NCBI GenBank assembly: GCA_022825675.1
Contig: JAJDWK010000086.1
Location: 1 to 42,540 of the forward strand
DNA: 42,540 bases
Origin: Anaerolineae bacterium
GTDB lineage: Bacteria; Chloroflexota; Anaerolineae; Aggregatilineales; Phototrophicaceae
Direction: 5' to 3'
Position 1 is the stretch's first letter. Every line of letters begins with the position of its first letter. The notes under the pieces are model-generated. The model searched no databases. It was not told the origin of the DNA and saw only the letters and a program-made list of their open reading frames with translations. Positions 31,383 to 38,202 of the stretch are shown piece after piece. Made by a program: the position numbers and the translations under genes.

Positions 31383-32441
31383 CTACACCTCAATTACAGC
31401 GCCGACCGCCGCCCGCAGCAAGCGGTCCCAAAGCGCCAAACCCAGCCCGCGCTGCGCTGGCGCCCGCGCGATTATAAGCTCGACGCCCTGCTGGTCAAGG
31501 CGGCGCAAGCCGGCAAACAGGCGCTGCGCCGCCTGCGCCTCGCTTGCGCCCAGCGGGAAAATTTCCGCGCCTGTATCGGCGAAAGCCGGCATGTCCTCCG
31601 CCGCCGCCAGGACGCCGACTGACCCGTGCCGGGCAATCTCGGCGCGCATCGCCGCCAGTACCGCCGCGCGCTCCTGCCCTTGGAAGAGCAAAACGCGCGC
31701 CCGCGGCGAATAATGCCGCAGCATCGTGCCCGGCGCGGGCGCCGCCCCATCGCCGGCGATATAGCGCGGCTGATAACGCAGCCCCGGCGCGACTTGGCGC
31801 AGCGCCTCCAGCGGGATGCCGCCGGGGCGCAAAAGCGCCGGCGCGCCCTCAGCCAAACTGACAATGGTGGATTCGACGCCGATGCTGGTGGCACCGCCGT
31901 CCAAAATGATATCGACCGCGCCGCCAAGGTCATCCCGCACATGCTGCGCCGTGGTCGGGCTGGGGCGGGAGAAGCGGTTGGCGCTGGGCGCGGCGATGGG
32001 CAGCCCCGCCGCCCGCAGCAATGCCAGGGCGACCGCATGGCTCGGCATGCGCAGGGCAACCGTGTCCAAACCCGCGGTCAGCGCCGCGGGCAGAGCCGGC
32101 TGCTTTTTTAAGATAATCGTCAAGGGACCGGGCCAAAAGCGCTGGCAAAGCGCCTGCGCCAATGGTGGGATTTCGCGGGCGACTTCGCGCAGCTGATGGT
32201 ATTCGGCGATGTGCACGATGAGCGGGTCATTGGCGGGGCGTCCCTTCGCCGTGAAGATGCGCCCGACCGCCGCGGGCGACCATATCTGCGCGCCCAAGCC
32301 ATAGACCGTTTCCGTCGGGAAAGCGACCAAGCCGCCGCCGCGGATGGCATCCGCCGCGGCGCGGATAGCTGAGGCTGCCGGCGCGCGCGCATCCACTTTC
32401 AGCAGCTGCGTCCCGCCGCTTTTTAAGTCTTTTGTTGCCAT
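31383..32441 (-). CDS. tsaC: L-threonylcarbamoyladenylate synthase (Sua5/YwlC type)
   Basis: A 352-residue enzyme that makes threonylcarbamoyl-AMP from threonine, bicarbonate and ATP, the first step of the t6A modification of ANN-decoding tRNAs. The N-terminal YrdC domain shows VAFPTETVYGLGA, KGRPANDPLIVHI, FWPGPLTIIL, SANRFSRPSPTTA and the STIVSL strand. After a linker (HYSPRARVLLF) the C-terminal Sua5 domain occupies about the last 110 residues, so the protein is the long Sua5 form and not the short TsaC. Three ATGs lie within 12 bases (32453, 32444, 32441); GGAG six bases before the last favours 32441. It ends 192 bases before the ABC-F start. Confidence 0.93.
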   Translation of the reverse strand: MATKDLKSGGTQLLKVDARAPAASAIRAAADAIRGGGLVAFPTETVYGLGAQIWSPAAVGRIFTAKGRPANDPLIVHIAEYHQLREVAREIPPLAQALCQRFWPGPLTIILKKQPALPAALTAGLDTVALRMPSHAVALALLRAAGLPIAAPSANRFSRPSPTTAQHVRDDLGGAVDIILDGGATSIGVESTIVSLAEGAPALLRPGGIPLEALRQVAPGLRYQPRYIAGDGAAPAPGTMLRHYSPRARVLLFQGQERAAVLAAMRAEIARHGSVGVLAAAEDMPAFADTGAEIFPLGASEAQAAQRLFAGLRRLDQQGVELIIARAPAQRGLGLALWDRLLRAAVGAVIEV

Positions 32442-32572
32442 CATGCGCTCCATAATACGCCAATAGAGGCAATCAATACATATTCTTTACCGCCGAGCGC
32501 GCTCGGTGCTAAGAAGAAACGAATCTCAAATCCAGTTGCAGTCCGCTGCCGCCCAACGCGCGGCGGCAGCCA

Positions 32573-32581
32573 TGCTAGAAT
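32573..32581 (+). promoter_or_regulatory. Extended -10 promoter for the glycosyltransferase gene
   Basis: TGC followed by TAGAAT, 34 bases before the ATG at 32616. The -35 region is weak. Confidence 0.4.
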
Positions 32582-32615
32582 ACAAGCGCTTGACCGGCGA
32601 AATTGGGGGAAAAGC

Positions 32616-34385
32616 ATGCACTTCGCGCGCGCTGTTGAGCGGCTGCCCTGGGCATGGCTTTTGCCGGCGCTCTTCCTGCTTGCGGGCAGCCTCTATCTCT
32701 ACGCCGCGCCCAATTTCGAAGCATCTGACAGCCCCCAGCACATCGGCATGCTCAAATGGATTGCCGAGCAGGGCGCGCTGCCGCTGCAATCCGCCGAGCA
32801 CGACCAGCTCTATGGGCAAGAAGCCAGCCAGCCGCCGCTCTATTACGCGCTGATGGCGCTGGTCTGGAATGCCGTCGACACCTCAGACTTTGACGCCCGC
32901 TACCTGCCCAGCCCCTTCGTCGTTGTGGGTGACCCGCTGCTGCCGGGCAACAAAAATATGCTGATATATCGGCAGGTCTATCCGCCGGATCTGCGCGGTT
33001 CGTCGCTGGCGCTGTATGGTATCCGCGCGCTTTCGCTGGCGATGGGCGCGGTCACAGTCGGCGCGGTGTACCGCGCGGCGCTGGCGCTGCTGCCCGCCCG
33101 CCGCGATATCGCGCTGCTCGCCGCGTCTTTGACCGCCTTCAACCCCCAGTTCCTCTTCATCAGCGCTTCGGTCAGCAACGACACCCTGGTGAATATGCTG
33201 TCCGCGCTGCTCGCCTGGCAGCTGCTGCTGATGCTGCGCGCGGGCTTCCAAACCCGGCGCAGCCTGTTAATCGCGCTGCTGATAGCGTTGGCGGCGCTGA
33301 GCAAACTCAGCGGCTTGGTCGCGGGCGCGGTCCTGGGGCTGGCGGCGCTGTGGCTATTGACAAAAACGCGCGATTGGCGCGGCTTCGCCATCTTCGTCAC
33401 GGCGACGCTGGCGCTGACGCTGCTCATCGCTGGCTGGTGGTACGCGCGCAATCTGGCGCTTTATGGCGAGCTGACGGGCACCGCCACCATGCTCGATAAC
33501 TTCGGGCGGCGCTCGCTGAACCCCTGGCAGCTCATCAGCCAAGAATTTGAGGGGCTGCGCGTCAGCTATTGGGCGGTTTTTGGCGCTTTTAACATTGTCG
33601 CGCACGATGCCTTCTACCGCGTGATGGATGCCCTGGCGCTGCTGGGCGCTGGCGGCTTTGCCCGCTTCCTCTGGCGGCAACGGCGGGAGTCGGCGCTGCT
33701 GCCGCCGCTGATATTCCTGGCGCTGCTTTTGGCGCTGGGCGCGCTGCTGCTGATATGGTGGAGCATGCAAACCTGGGCGAGCACCGGGCGGCTGCTCTTC
33801 CCTTATATCACTTCCATCAGCATTTTTCTGGCGCTGGGTTTGCGGACGCTGCGCATCCCCGCCATTTTCATCGCGCTGCCCCTGCTCGCCTTCAGCATCG
33901 CCGCGCCTTTCGCGTATATCATGCCCAATTACGACCATCCGCCCGCTGTCGAGCGGCTGCCAGCGGCGGCGACCGCGGCTGATGCGCGCTGGGGCGACCT
34001 GCGGCTGACGGGCTATGAGCTGCCCGCGCCGCAGCGCTGGAGGGCTGGCGATGCCATCCCGCTGCGCTTCTATTGGCGCGCCGAAGCGCAATCGCCGCTC
34101 GCCTACGCGCTGACCCTGCGGCTGCTGGCTGCGGGGCAGGGGGAGCTCCAGCGCATCGAGACCTGGCTCGGCTGGGGCACGATGCCGCACCCCTGGATGA
34201 CATTGGGCAGCGACTATCGCGATGACTATGTTATGCGCATCCCGCCCGCTGCGGCAAGCGCGCCGGAACTGTGGCTGGAAATCCGTTGGGAGGTATTCCC
34301 CGATGGTCCGCCGCTGCCGGCGCTATTGGCATCCGGCGAGGAAGTCGCGGCGCTGCGCCTGCCGCTGGGGAGCGTAGGGGGCTAG
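32616..34385 (+). CDS. Polytopic membrane protein, GT-C glycosyltransferase-like (DUF2142/GT39 type)
   Basis: A 589-residue membrane protein with about 11 hydrophobic segments in the first 430 residues and a soluble beta-rich C-terminal part. After the first segment comes NFEASDSPQHIGMLKWI with an acidic pair in the first outer loop, as in GT-C enzymes, which use it at the active site. QPPLYYALMAL and FNPQFLFISASVSNDTL are typical of the DUF2142 and PMT-like groups. Such proteins move sugars from a polyprenyl-phosphate donor onto wall polymers, lipids or proteins on the outer face of the membrane. The C-terminal domain (about 470-589, LTGYELPAPQRWRAGD onward) resembles a carbohydrate-binding sandwich. 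Donor and acceptor are unknown. It is a single-gene unit. Confidence 0.78.
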   Translation: MHFARAVERLPWAWLLPALFLLAGSLYLYAAPNFEASDSPQHIGMLKWIAEQGALPLQSAEHDQLYGQEASQPPLYYALMALVWNAVDTSDFDARYLPSPFVVVGDPLLPGNKNMLIYRQVYPPDLRGSSLALYGIRALSLAMGAVTVGAVYRAALALLPARRDIALLAASLTAFNPQFLFISASVSNDTLVNMLSALLAWQLLLMLRAGFQTRRSLLIALLIALAALSKLSGLVAGAVLGLAALWLLTKTRDWRGFAIFVTATLALTLLIAGWWYARNLALYGELTGTATMLDNFGRRSLNPWQLISQEFEGLRVSYWAVFGAFNIVAHDAFYRVMDALALLGAGGFARFLWRQRRESALLPPLIFLALLLALGALLLIWWSMQTWASTGRLLFPYITSISIFLALGLRTLRIPAIFIALPLLAFSIAAPFAYIMPNYDHPPAVERLPAAATAADARWGDLRLTGYELPAPQRWRAGDAIPLRFYWRAEAQSPLAYALTLRLLAAGQGELQRIETWLGWGTMPHPWMTLGSDYRDDYVMRIPPAAASAPELWLEIRWEVFPDGPPLPALLASGEEVAALRLPLGSVGG

Positions 34386-34422
34386 GAATCTCTGTGCCCT
34401 CTGCGCTCTCTGTGGTTAAAAA
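34386..34422 (-). repeat. Dispersed repeat element B, half copy
   Basis: Minus strand reads TTTTTAACCACAGAGAG and continues with GCAGAGG and GCACAGAG words. It starts directly after the glycosyltransferase stop. Its right-hand complementary arm is not seen, so it is a half element. Confidence 0.65.
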
Positions 34423-34479
34423 CCTGTGCCGTGTTTGCTGAGAGAACACTATCCATCGCTATCGCCACTCGCAGGAAGT

Positions 34480-34509
34480 TTGTGCATTTGCGGAAACAAT
34501 GGGTATACT
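34480..34509 (+). promoter_or_regulatory. Promoter of the BMP-type importer operon
   Basis: TTGTGC (34480-34485), 18-base spacer, TATACT (34504-34509). The ATG at 34560 is 50 bases downstream. Confidence 0.4.
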
Positions 34510-34559
34510 TGCTTAATCAGACGCAATTCTGATTTATCCCAAGTGATGGAGGAAATCGA

Positions 34560-35708
34560 ATGAAAAAGCTAGGTTTTGCGCTGGCAGCGATGCTGCTGTT
34601 CTTGGTGGCTTTCGGGGCGCTTGCCCAGGATGAGCCGCTCAGAGTCATCTCGGTGGTCAATGGCGTACTGGGCGACAAGTCCTTCTTTGATAGCGCCGAA
34701 CGCGGCATGGAAGCCATCGCCGACGAATATGATATCGAAATCGACACCGTCGAGTTGGGCATTGACCCCGCCAACTGGGAATCGGGCTTGCTTGATGTCA
34801 TGTCTGTTTCCGACAGCTACGACATCTTGATAACTGGCACCTTCCAGATGATCGACTTCCTCGCCGCCAATGCCCACCACTACCCGGACAAGCATTTCAT
34901 CTTTTATGACGCGCCCATGCCCTACGACAACGCCGATGTCTGCGTTGATGGCTGCGCCAATGTCTATTCGATGACCTACGCCCAGAACCAGGGCAGCTTC
35001 CTCGCGGGTGTCTTTGCCGCCGCCATCACCACCAGCATGATGGAAGGCGCTAATGACGCGCCCATCATCGGCGCTGTCGGCGGGCAGCAGATTCCCGTAA
35101 TTGACGATTTCATCGTCGGTTACGAGCAGGGCGCTTGCCTGGCTAATCCCGATTCGCAGAGCATCGTGCAATACGCCGGCAGCTGGAATGACCCAGCCCG
35201 CGGCAAAGAGATTACCCTGGCGATGTACGAGCAGGGCGCTGATATTGTTTTCCAAATTGCGGGCGGCACTGGCGTTGGCGTCTTTGAAGCGGCGCAGGAG
35301 CAGGGGCACTTCGCCATCGGCGTCGACTCTGACCAGGCGACTATCGTCGCCGAGACCGACCCTGACCAAGCCGAACGCATCCTGACCTCGATGATGAAAA
35401 ATGTCGACAACTCGATCTTCCGCGCCATCAGCTTGCATCTCGATGGCGAGCTGGCGTATGGCAGCGCCGAAAGCCTGGGCATCCCCGAAGGCGGCGTCGG
35501 GCTGGCGAAGAACGAATTCTATGACGCGGCTGCCTCCGATGACATCAAAGCCATGGTCGAAGCGGCGGAGGCGGCGGTTGTCAATGGCGACATTGAAGTG
35601 CAGACCGTCTTCACCAGCGAAGATATGATGGCGGCGGTAGGCACCGCCTGCGCGGATATGCCGACTGCCGGCATGACCATCGCCGACCTGATGATGGACG
35701 ATATGTAG
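34560..35708 (+). CDS. BMP family ABC transporter substrate-binding protein
   Basis: A 382-residue exported protein of the Bmp/PnrA/Med group, whose known members bind purine nucleosides. The signal peptide MKKLGFALAAMLLFLVAF ends near ALA-QDEP. The mature start VISVVNGVLGDKSFFDSAERGM matches the family's D-KSF-N-xx-A/E-G motif. Later YDILITGTFQM, HFIFYDAP, MTYAQNQGSFLAGVFAA and GADIVFQIAGGTGVGVFEAA are all family landmarks. GGAGG lies 6 bases before the ATG. The remaining importer genes (ATPase and two permeases) start only at 36661, after REP remnants and a two-gene cassette. A riboside or related ligand is likely from family knowledge only. Confidence 0.92.
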   Translation: MKKLGFALAAMLLFLVAFGALAQDEPLRVISVVNGVLGDKSFFDSAERGMEAIADEYDIEIDTVELGIDPANWESGLLDVMSVSDSYDILITGTFQMIDFLAANAHHYPDKHFIFYDAPMPYDNADVCVDGCANVYSMTYAQNQGSFLAGVFAAAITTSMMEGANDAPIIGAVGGQQIPVIDDFIVGYEQGACLANPDSQSIVQYAGSWNDPARGKEITLAMYEQGADIVFQIAGGTGVGVFEAAQEQGHFAIGVDSDQATIVAETDPDQAERILTSMMKNVDNSIFRAISLHLDGELAYGSAESLGIPEGGVGLAKNEFYDAAASDDIKAMVEAAEAAVVNGDIEVQTVFTSEDMMAAVGTACADMPTAGMTIADLMMDDM

Positions 35709-35741
35709 GCAATCGCATTTACGCTATCGCATACATCGCCT

Positions 35742-35810
35742 GGAGGGGCGGCTCGCTGAGCCTCCCCTCTGTGCCCTAAGACAGACAGGGGGCGACCCGC
35801 TGGGTTCTGC
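35742..35810 (+). repeat. Two diverged REP-like hairpins
   Basis: First: GGAG (35742), stem GGGCGGCTC, loop GCT, then GAGCCTCCC with a single mismatch (C49-T63 of 357xx). Second: GGGCGACCC (35790-35798), loop GCT, then GGGTTCTGC, a decayed arm. GGAG is the alternative tetranucleotide of REP families. They start 33 bases after the binding-protein stop, which parallels the REP clusters in the two sugar-importer loci. Confidence 0.65.
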
Positions 35811-35847
35811 GCCGCTGCATGTATAGATTAGAGTGGAGGGCGATCTG

Positions 35848-36099
35848 ATGGCGAAGCCCTTGGAAACTGACTTTGAGTATTTCCTTGAAATCCAGCCGGA
35901 ATTGGCTGAGGAACATCACGGAAGCTTCGTGGCAATTAAGAACAAACAAGTATTGGGGATTTACGACAATTATCTGGAGGCGGCAAGGGCAGTGTATGCC
36001 AAGCATGAACGTGGCACCGTCCTTATGCAAGCTATATGCAAAGACTCTGATGCAAACGCGATATACTTGCCCACTGCGGTTATTGTTGTGACTAAATGA
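35848..36099 (+). CDS. DUF5678-like small protein
   Basis: An 83-residue soluble protein. The centre, HHGSFVAIKNKQVLGIYDNYLEA followed by a helix (here about residues 24-55), matches the DUF5678 pattern of a short beta hairpin (G-x-x-VAI-x-x-x-x-V) and helix. Function of that family is not established. ATG at 35848 has a strong GGAGGG site 7 bases upstream. Its TGA stop overlaps the ATG of the retropepsin-like gene (ATGA, 36096-36099), so the two are made together. The gene is clearly less GC-rich than the importer genes on both sides, suggesting horizontal arrival as a pair. Confidence 0.68.
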   Translation: MAKPLETDFEYFLEIQPELAEEHHGSFVAIKNKQVLGIYDNYLEAARAVYAKHERGTVLMQAICKDSDANAIYLPTAVIVVTK

Positions 36100-36569
36100 A
36101 CCCCGACCGGCATAGCTTTACGATAAAGTCTACTGGAATCCGAAACAGGCTCGTTTCTCGCTGCTGGATATATGAATCGTGGGCACCGGAGGACAATTCT
36201 CCTCAACCCCCAAGAAAGCAATATGACGCCCTTTGGGATACCGGCGCGACCCACAGTATGGTGACGAAACGCGTGGTAGACGAACTCAAATTGCGGGCGG
36301 AAGGTTATACCAGAGTGCTTCATGTCGGTGGGGTGTCAGTAAATGTCCCACAATACTATGTTAATCTCGTCGTTCTGCCAGGCGTACATTTTCCGTATGT
36401 GCAGGCTGTTCAAGGCAACTTTCTAGGAACTGATGCAATTATTGGCATGGACATAATCAACCTTGGCGACTTCGCAGTATCCAATAGAAATGGCGCGACT
36501 TCGTTTTCTTTTCGCATTCCATCCGTTGAGGACTTCGACTTCGCCGCGGAAGACAATCTGCTGGAGTAG
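36096..36569 (+). CDS. Retropepsin-like (clan AA) aspartic protease
   Basis: A 157-residue protein with a retroviral-type aspartic protease fold. The active-site loop is ALWDTGATHSMV with D48-T-G-A51. A flap-like strand (VLHVGGVSVNVPQYYV) follows, and then the hydrophobic-hydrophobic-G motif in DAIIGMDIINLGDF (about 113-126) that braces the active site. There is one catalytic aspartate per chain, so it must act as a homodimer. No signal or membrane segment, so it should work in the cytoplasm. It is translationally coupled to the DUF5678-like gene. Bacterial members of this clan are poorly described; the substrate is unknown, and the upstream partner is an obvious candidate. Base composition differs from the flanking importer genes. 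Confidence 0.8.
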   Translation: MNPDRHSFTIKSTGIRNRLVSRCWIYESWAPEDNSPQPPRKQYDALWDTGATHSMVTKRVVDELKLRAEGYTRVLHVGGVSVNVPQYYVNLVVLPGVHFPYVQAVQGNFLGTDAIIGMDIINLGDFAVSNRNGATSFSFRIPSVEDFDFAAEDNLLE

Positions 36570-36615
36570 AGCATTTCGTCGCAAATGACGAGAATGACAA
36601 ATTGTAGCCTGCAAG

Positions 36616-36647
36616 TGAATTTTCTTTGTGCCTTTGTGGTTAAATCC
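36616..36647 (-). repeat. Dispersed repeat element B, remnant
   Basis: Minus strand GATTTAACCACAAAGGCACAAAG with A-rich sequence after it. It has two words instead of three and A in place of G in the CACAGAG core. It ends 14 bases before the ATPase start. Confidence 0.5.
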
Positions 36648-36660
36648 CCCTGGTGAAACT

Positions 36661-38202
36661 ATGCCCATAATCGAAACCCAAGCCATCCACAAAATCTATC
36701 CCAACGGCGTGCACGCCAATGACGACATCAACTTCTCGGTAGAGCAGGGCGAGATCCATGCCCTGGTTGGCGAGAATGGCGCTGGCAAATCCACGCTGAT
36801 GAAGCTGCTCTACGGCTTGGAACAGCCGTCATCGGGGCGCATCTTCATCCGCGGCGACGAAGTTCTTATCGAAAACCCGCAGGACGCCATCGAACGCGGC
36901 ATCGGCATGGTGCATCAAAATTTCATGCTGGTCGATTCCTTCACGGTGGCGCAAAATATCATCCTCAATCGCGAGACCAAAAATGGTCCGCAAATCGACT
37001 TCGCCCAGGCGCAGGCGCATACCGAAGCGCTCGCCGCCGAATATGGCTTGGCGGTCAACCCGCGGGCGCGCATTGCCGATATCCCGGTGGGCATGCGCCA
37101 GCGGGTGGAGATCCTCAAAGCGCTCTATCGCGGCGCCGAGATACTCATCCTCGATGAGCCGACCGCCGTGCTGACGCCCAGCGAGACGCAAGACCTCTTC
37201 GCCGCCATCCGCAACCTGGTCGAGGGTGGCAAAACCGTCATCTTCATCACCCACAAGCTGAAAGAAGTCATCGAGATTTCCGACCGCGTTACCGTCATGC
37301 GGGATGCCCGCCAGGTCGGCACTGTCAACACTGCCGAGACAAACGAGCGCGAATTGGCGCGCATGATGGTCGGGCGCGAGGTCTTCATGCAGGTGGACCG
37401 CGCTGCCGTCACCCGCGGCGATGCGGTGCTTTCGGTGCGCGATTTGACCTACGCCGATGCCAGCGGGCATCAACTGCTCAAGCAGGTCAGCTTCACTGTC
37501 TATCAGCGCGAGATTTTGGGCATCGCCGGCGTTGAAGGCAATGGGCAGACTGAGCTGGCGGAAGTGCTGACAGGCTTGCGCCCGCCCACCACTGGCGAAG
37601 CCTTCATCAGCCAGCAGCAAATCCTGGGGCAGGGTCCGCGCTCAGTGCGCGAGCGCCAGGTGGCGCATATCCCCGAAGACCGCTTGACCAACGGCGTCGC
37701 CCTCAGCTCTTCCATCGCGGATAATCTCATCATCGACCGCTATTATCGCGAGCCTTTCACGCGGCGCGGCTTGCTGGATATCAAGTCCATCGTCAACAAT
37801 GGCATCGAGCTCATCCGCGAATTTAACATCATCGCGCCGGATGGCACCATCCCGGTCAACGCGCTTTCTGGCGGCAATATGCAGAAGGTTGTGGTGGCGC
37901 GGGAGCTGTCCTCCGCGCCCAAGCTGCTCATCGCCGCCCAGCCCACCCGCGGCGTCGATATCGGCGCAATCGAATTTATTCATCAGGAGCTGGTCGATCA
38001 GCGCACCGGCGGGCTGGCAATCCTGTTGATTTCGGCGGATTTGCAGGAAGTCATGAAGCTCTCCGACCGCATCATGGTGATGTATGAGGGCGAAATTGTC
38101 GGCATCTTCCCCAATGACAGCAGCCTGACCGAAGAGCGCATTGGCTATTATATGCTGGGGGCGGAGCGGCAGCCGCAAGCAGAAATGGAGCGCTACGCAT
38201 GA
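36661..38202 (+). CDS. BMP-type ABC importer ATPase (two nucleotide-binding domains)
   Basis: A 513-residue cytoplasmic ATPase with duplicated domains, as in YufO/RbsA-type subunits of nucleoside importers. Domain 1 has Walker A GENGAGKST (37-45), a family-typical weak signature IPVGMRQRVEIL (141-152) and Walker B ILILDEPTAVL with D165-E166. Domain 2 has the degenerate loop GVEGNGQTEL, the signature LSGGNMQKV and an AAQPTRGVD segment where the catalytic glutamate is replaced. One active and one degenerate site is normal for this group. ATG at 36661 was chosen by alignment to the family start. Its last four bases overlap the first permease gene (38199-38202). Confidence 0.94.
   Translation: MPIIETQAIHKIYPNGVHANDDINFSVEQGEIHALVGENGAGKSTLMKLLYGLEQPSSGRIFIRGDEVLIENPQDAIERGIGMVHQNFMLVDSFTVAQNIILNRETKNGPQIDFAQAQAHTEALAAEYGLAVNPRARIADIPVGMRQRVEILKALYRGAEILILDEPTAVLTPSETQDLFAAIRNLVEGGKTVIFITHKLKEVIEISDRVTVMRDARQVGTVNTAETNERELARMMVGREVFMQVDRAAVTRGDAVLSVRDLTYADASGHQLLKQVSFTVYQREILGIAGVEGNGQTELAEVLTGLRPPTTGEAFISQQQILGQGPRSVRERQVAHIPEDRLTNGVALSSSIADNLIIDRYYREPFTRRGLLDIKSIVNNGIELIREFNIIAPDGTIPVNALSGGNMQKVVVARELSSAPKLLIAAQPTRGVDIGAIEFIHQELVDQRTGGLAILLISADLQEVMKLSDRIMVMYEGEIVGIFPNDSSLTEERIGYYMLGAERQPQAEMERYA

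Noticed and set aside
35848..36569. Retroviral or retrotransposon origin for the aspartic protease gene.
   Set aside because: No reverse transcriptase, integrase or long terminal repeats are nearby; clan AA proteases also occur as ordinary bacterial genes.
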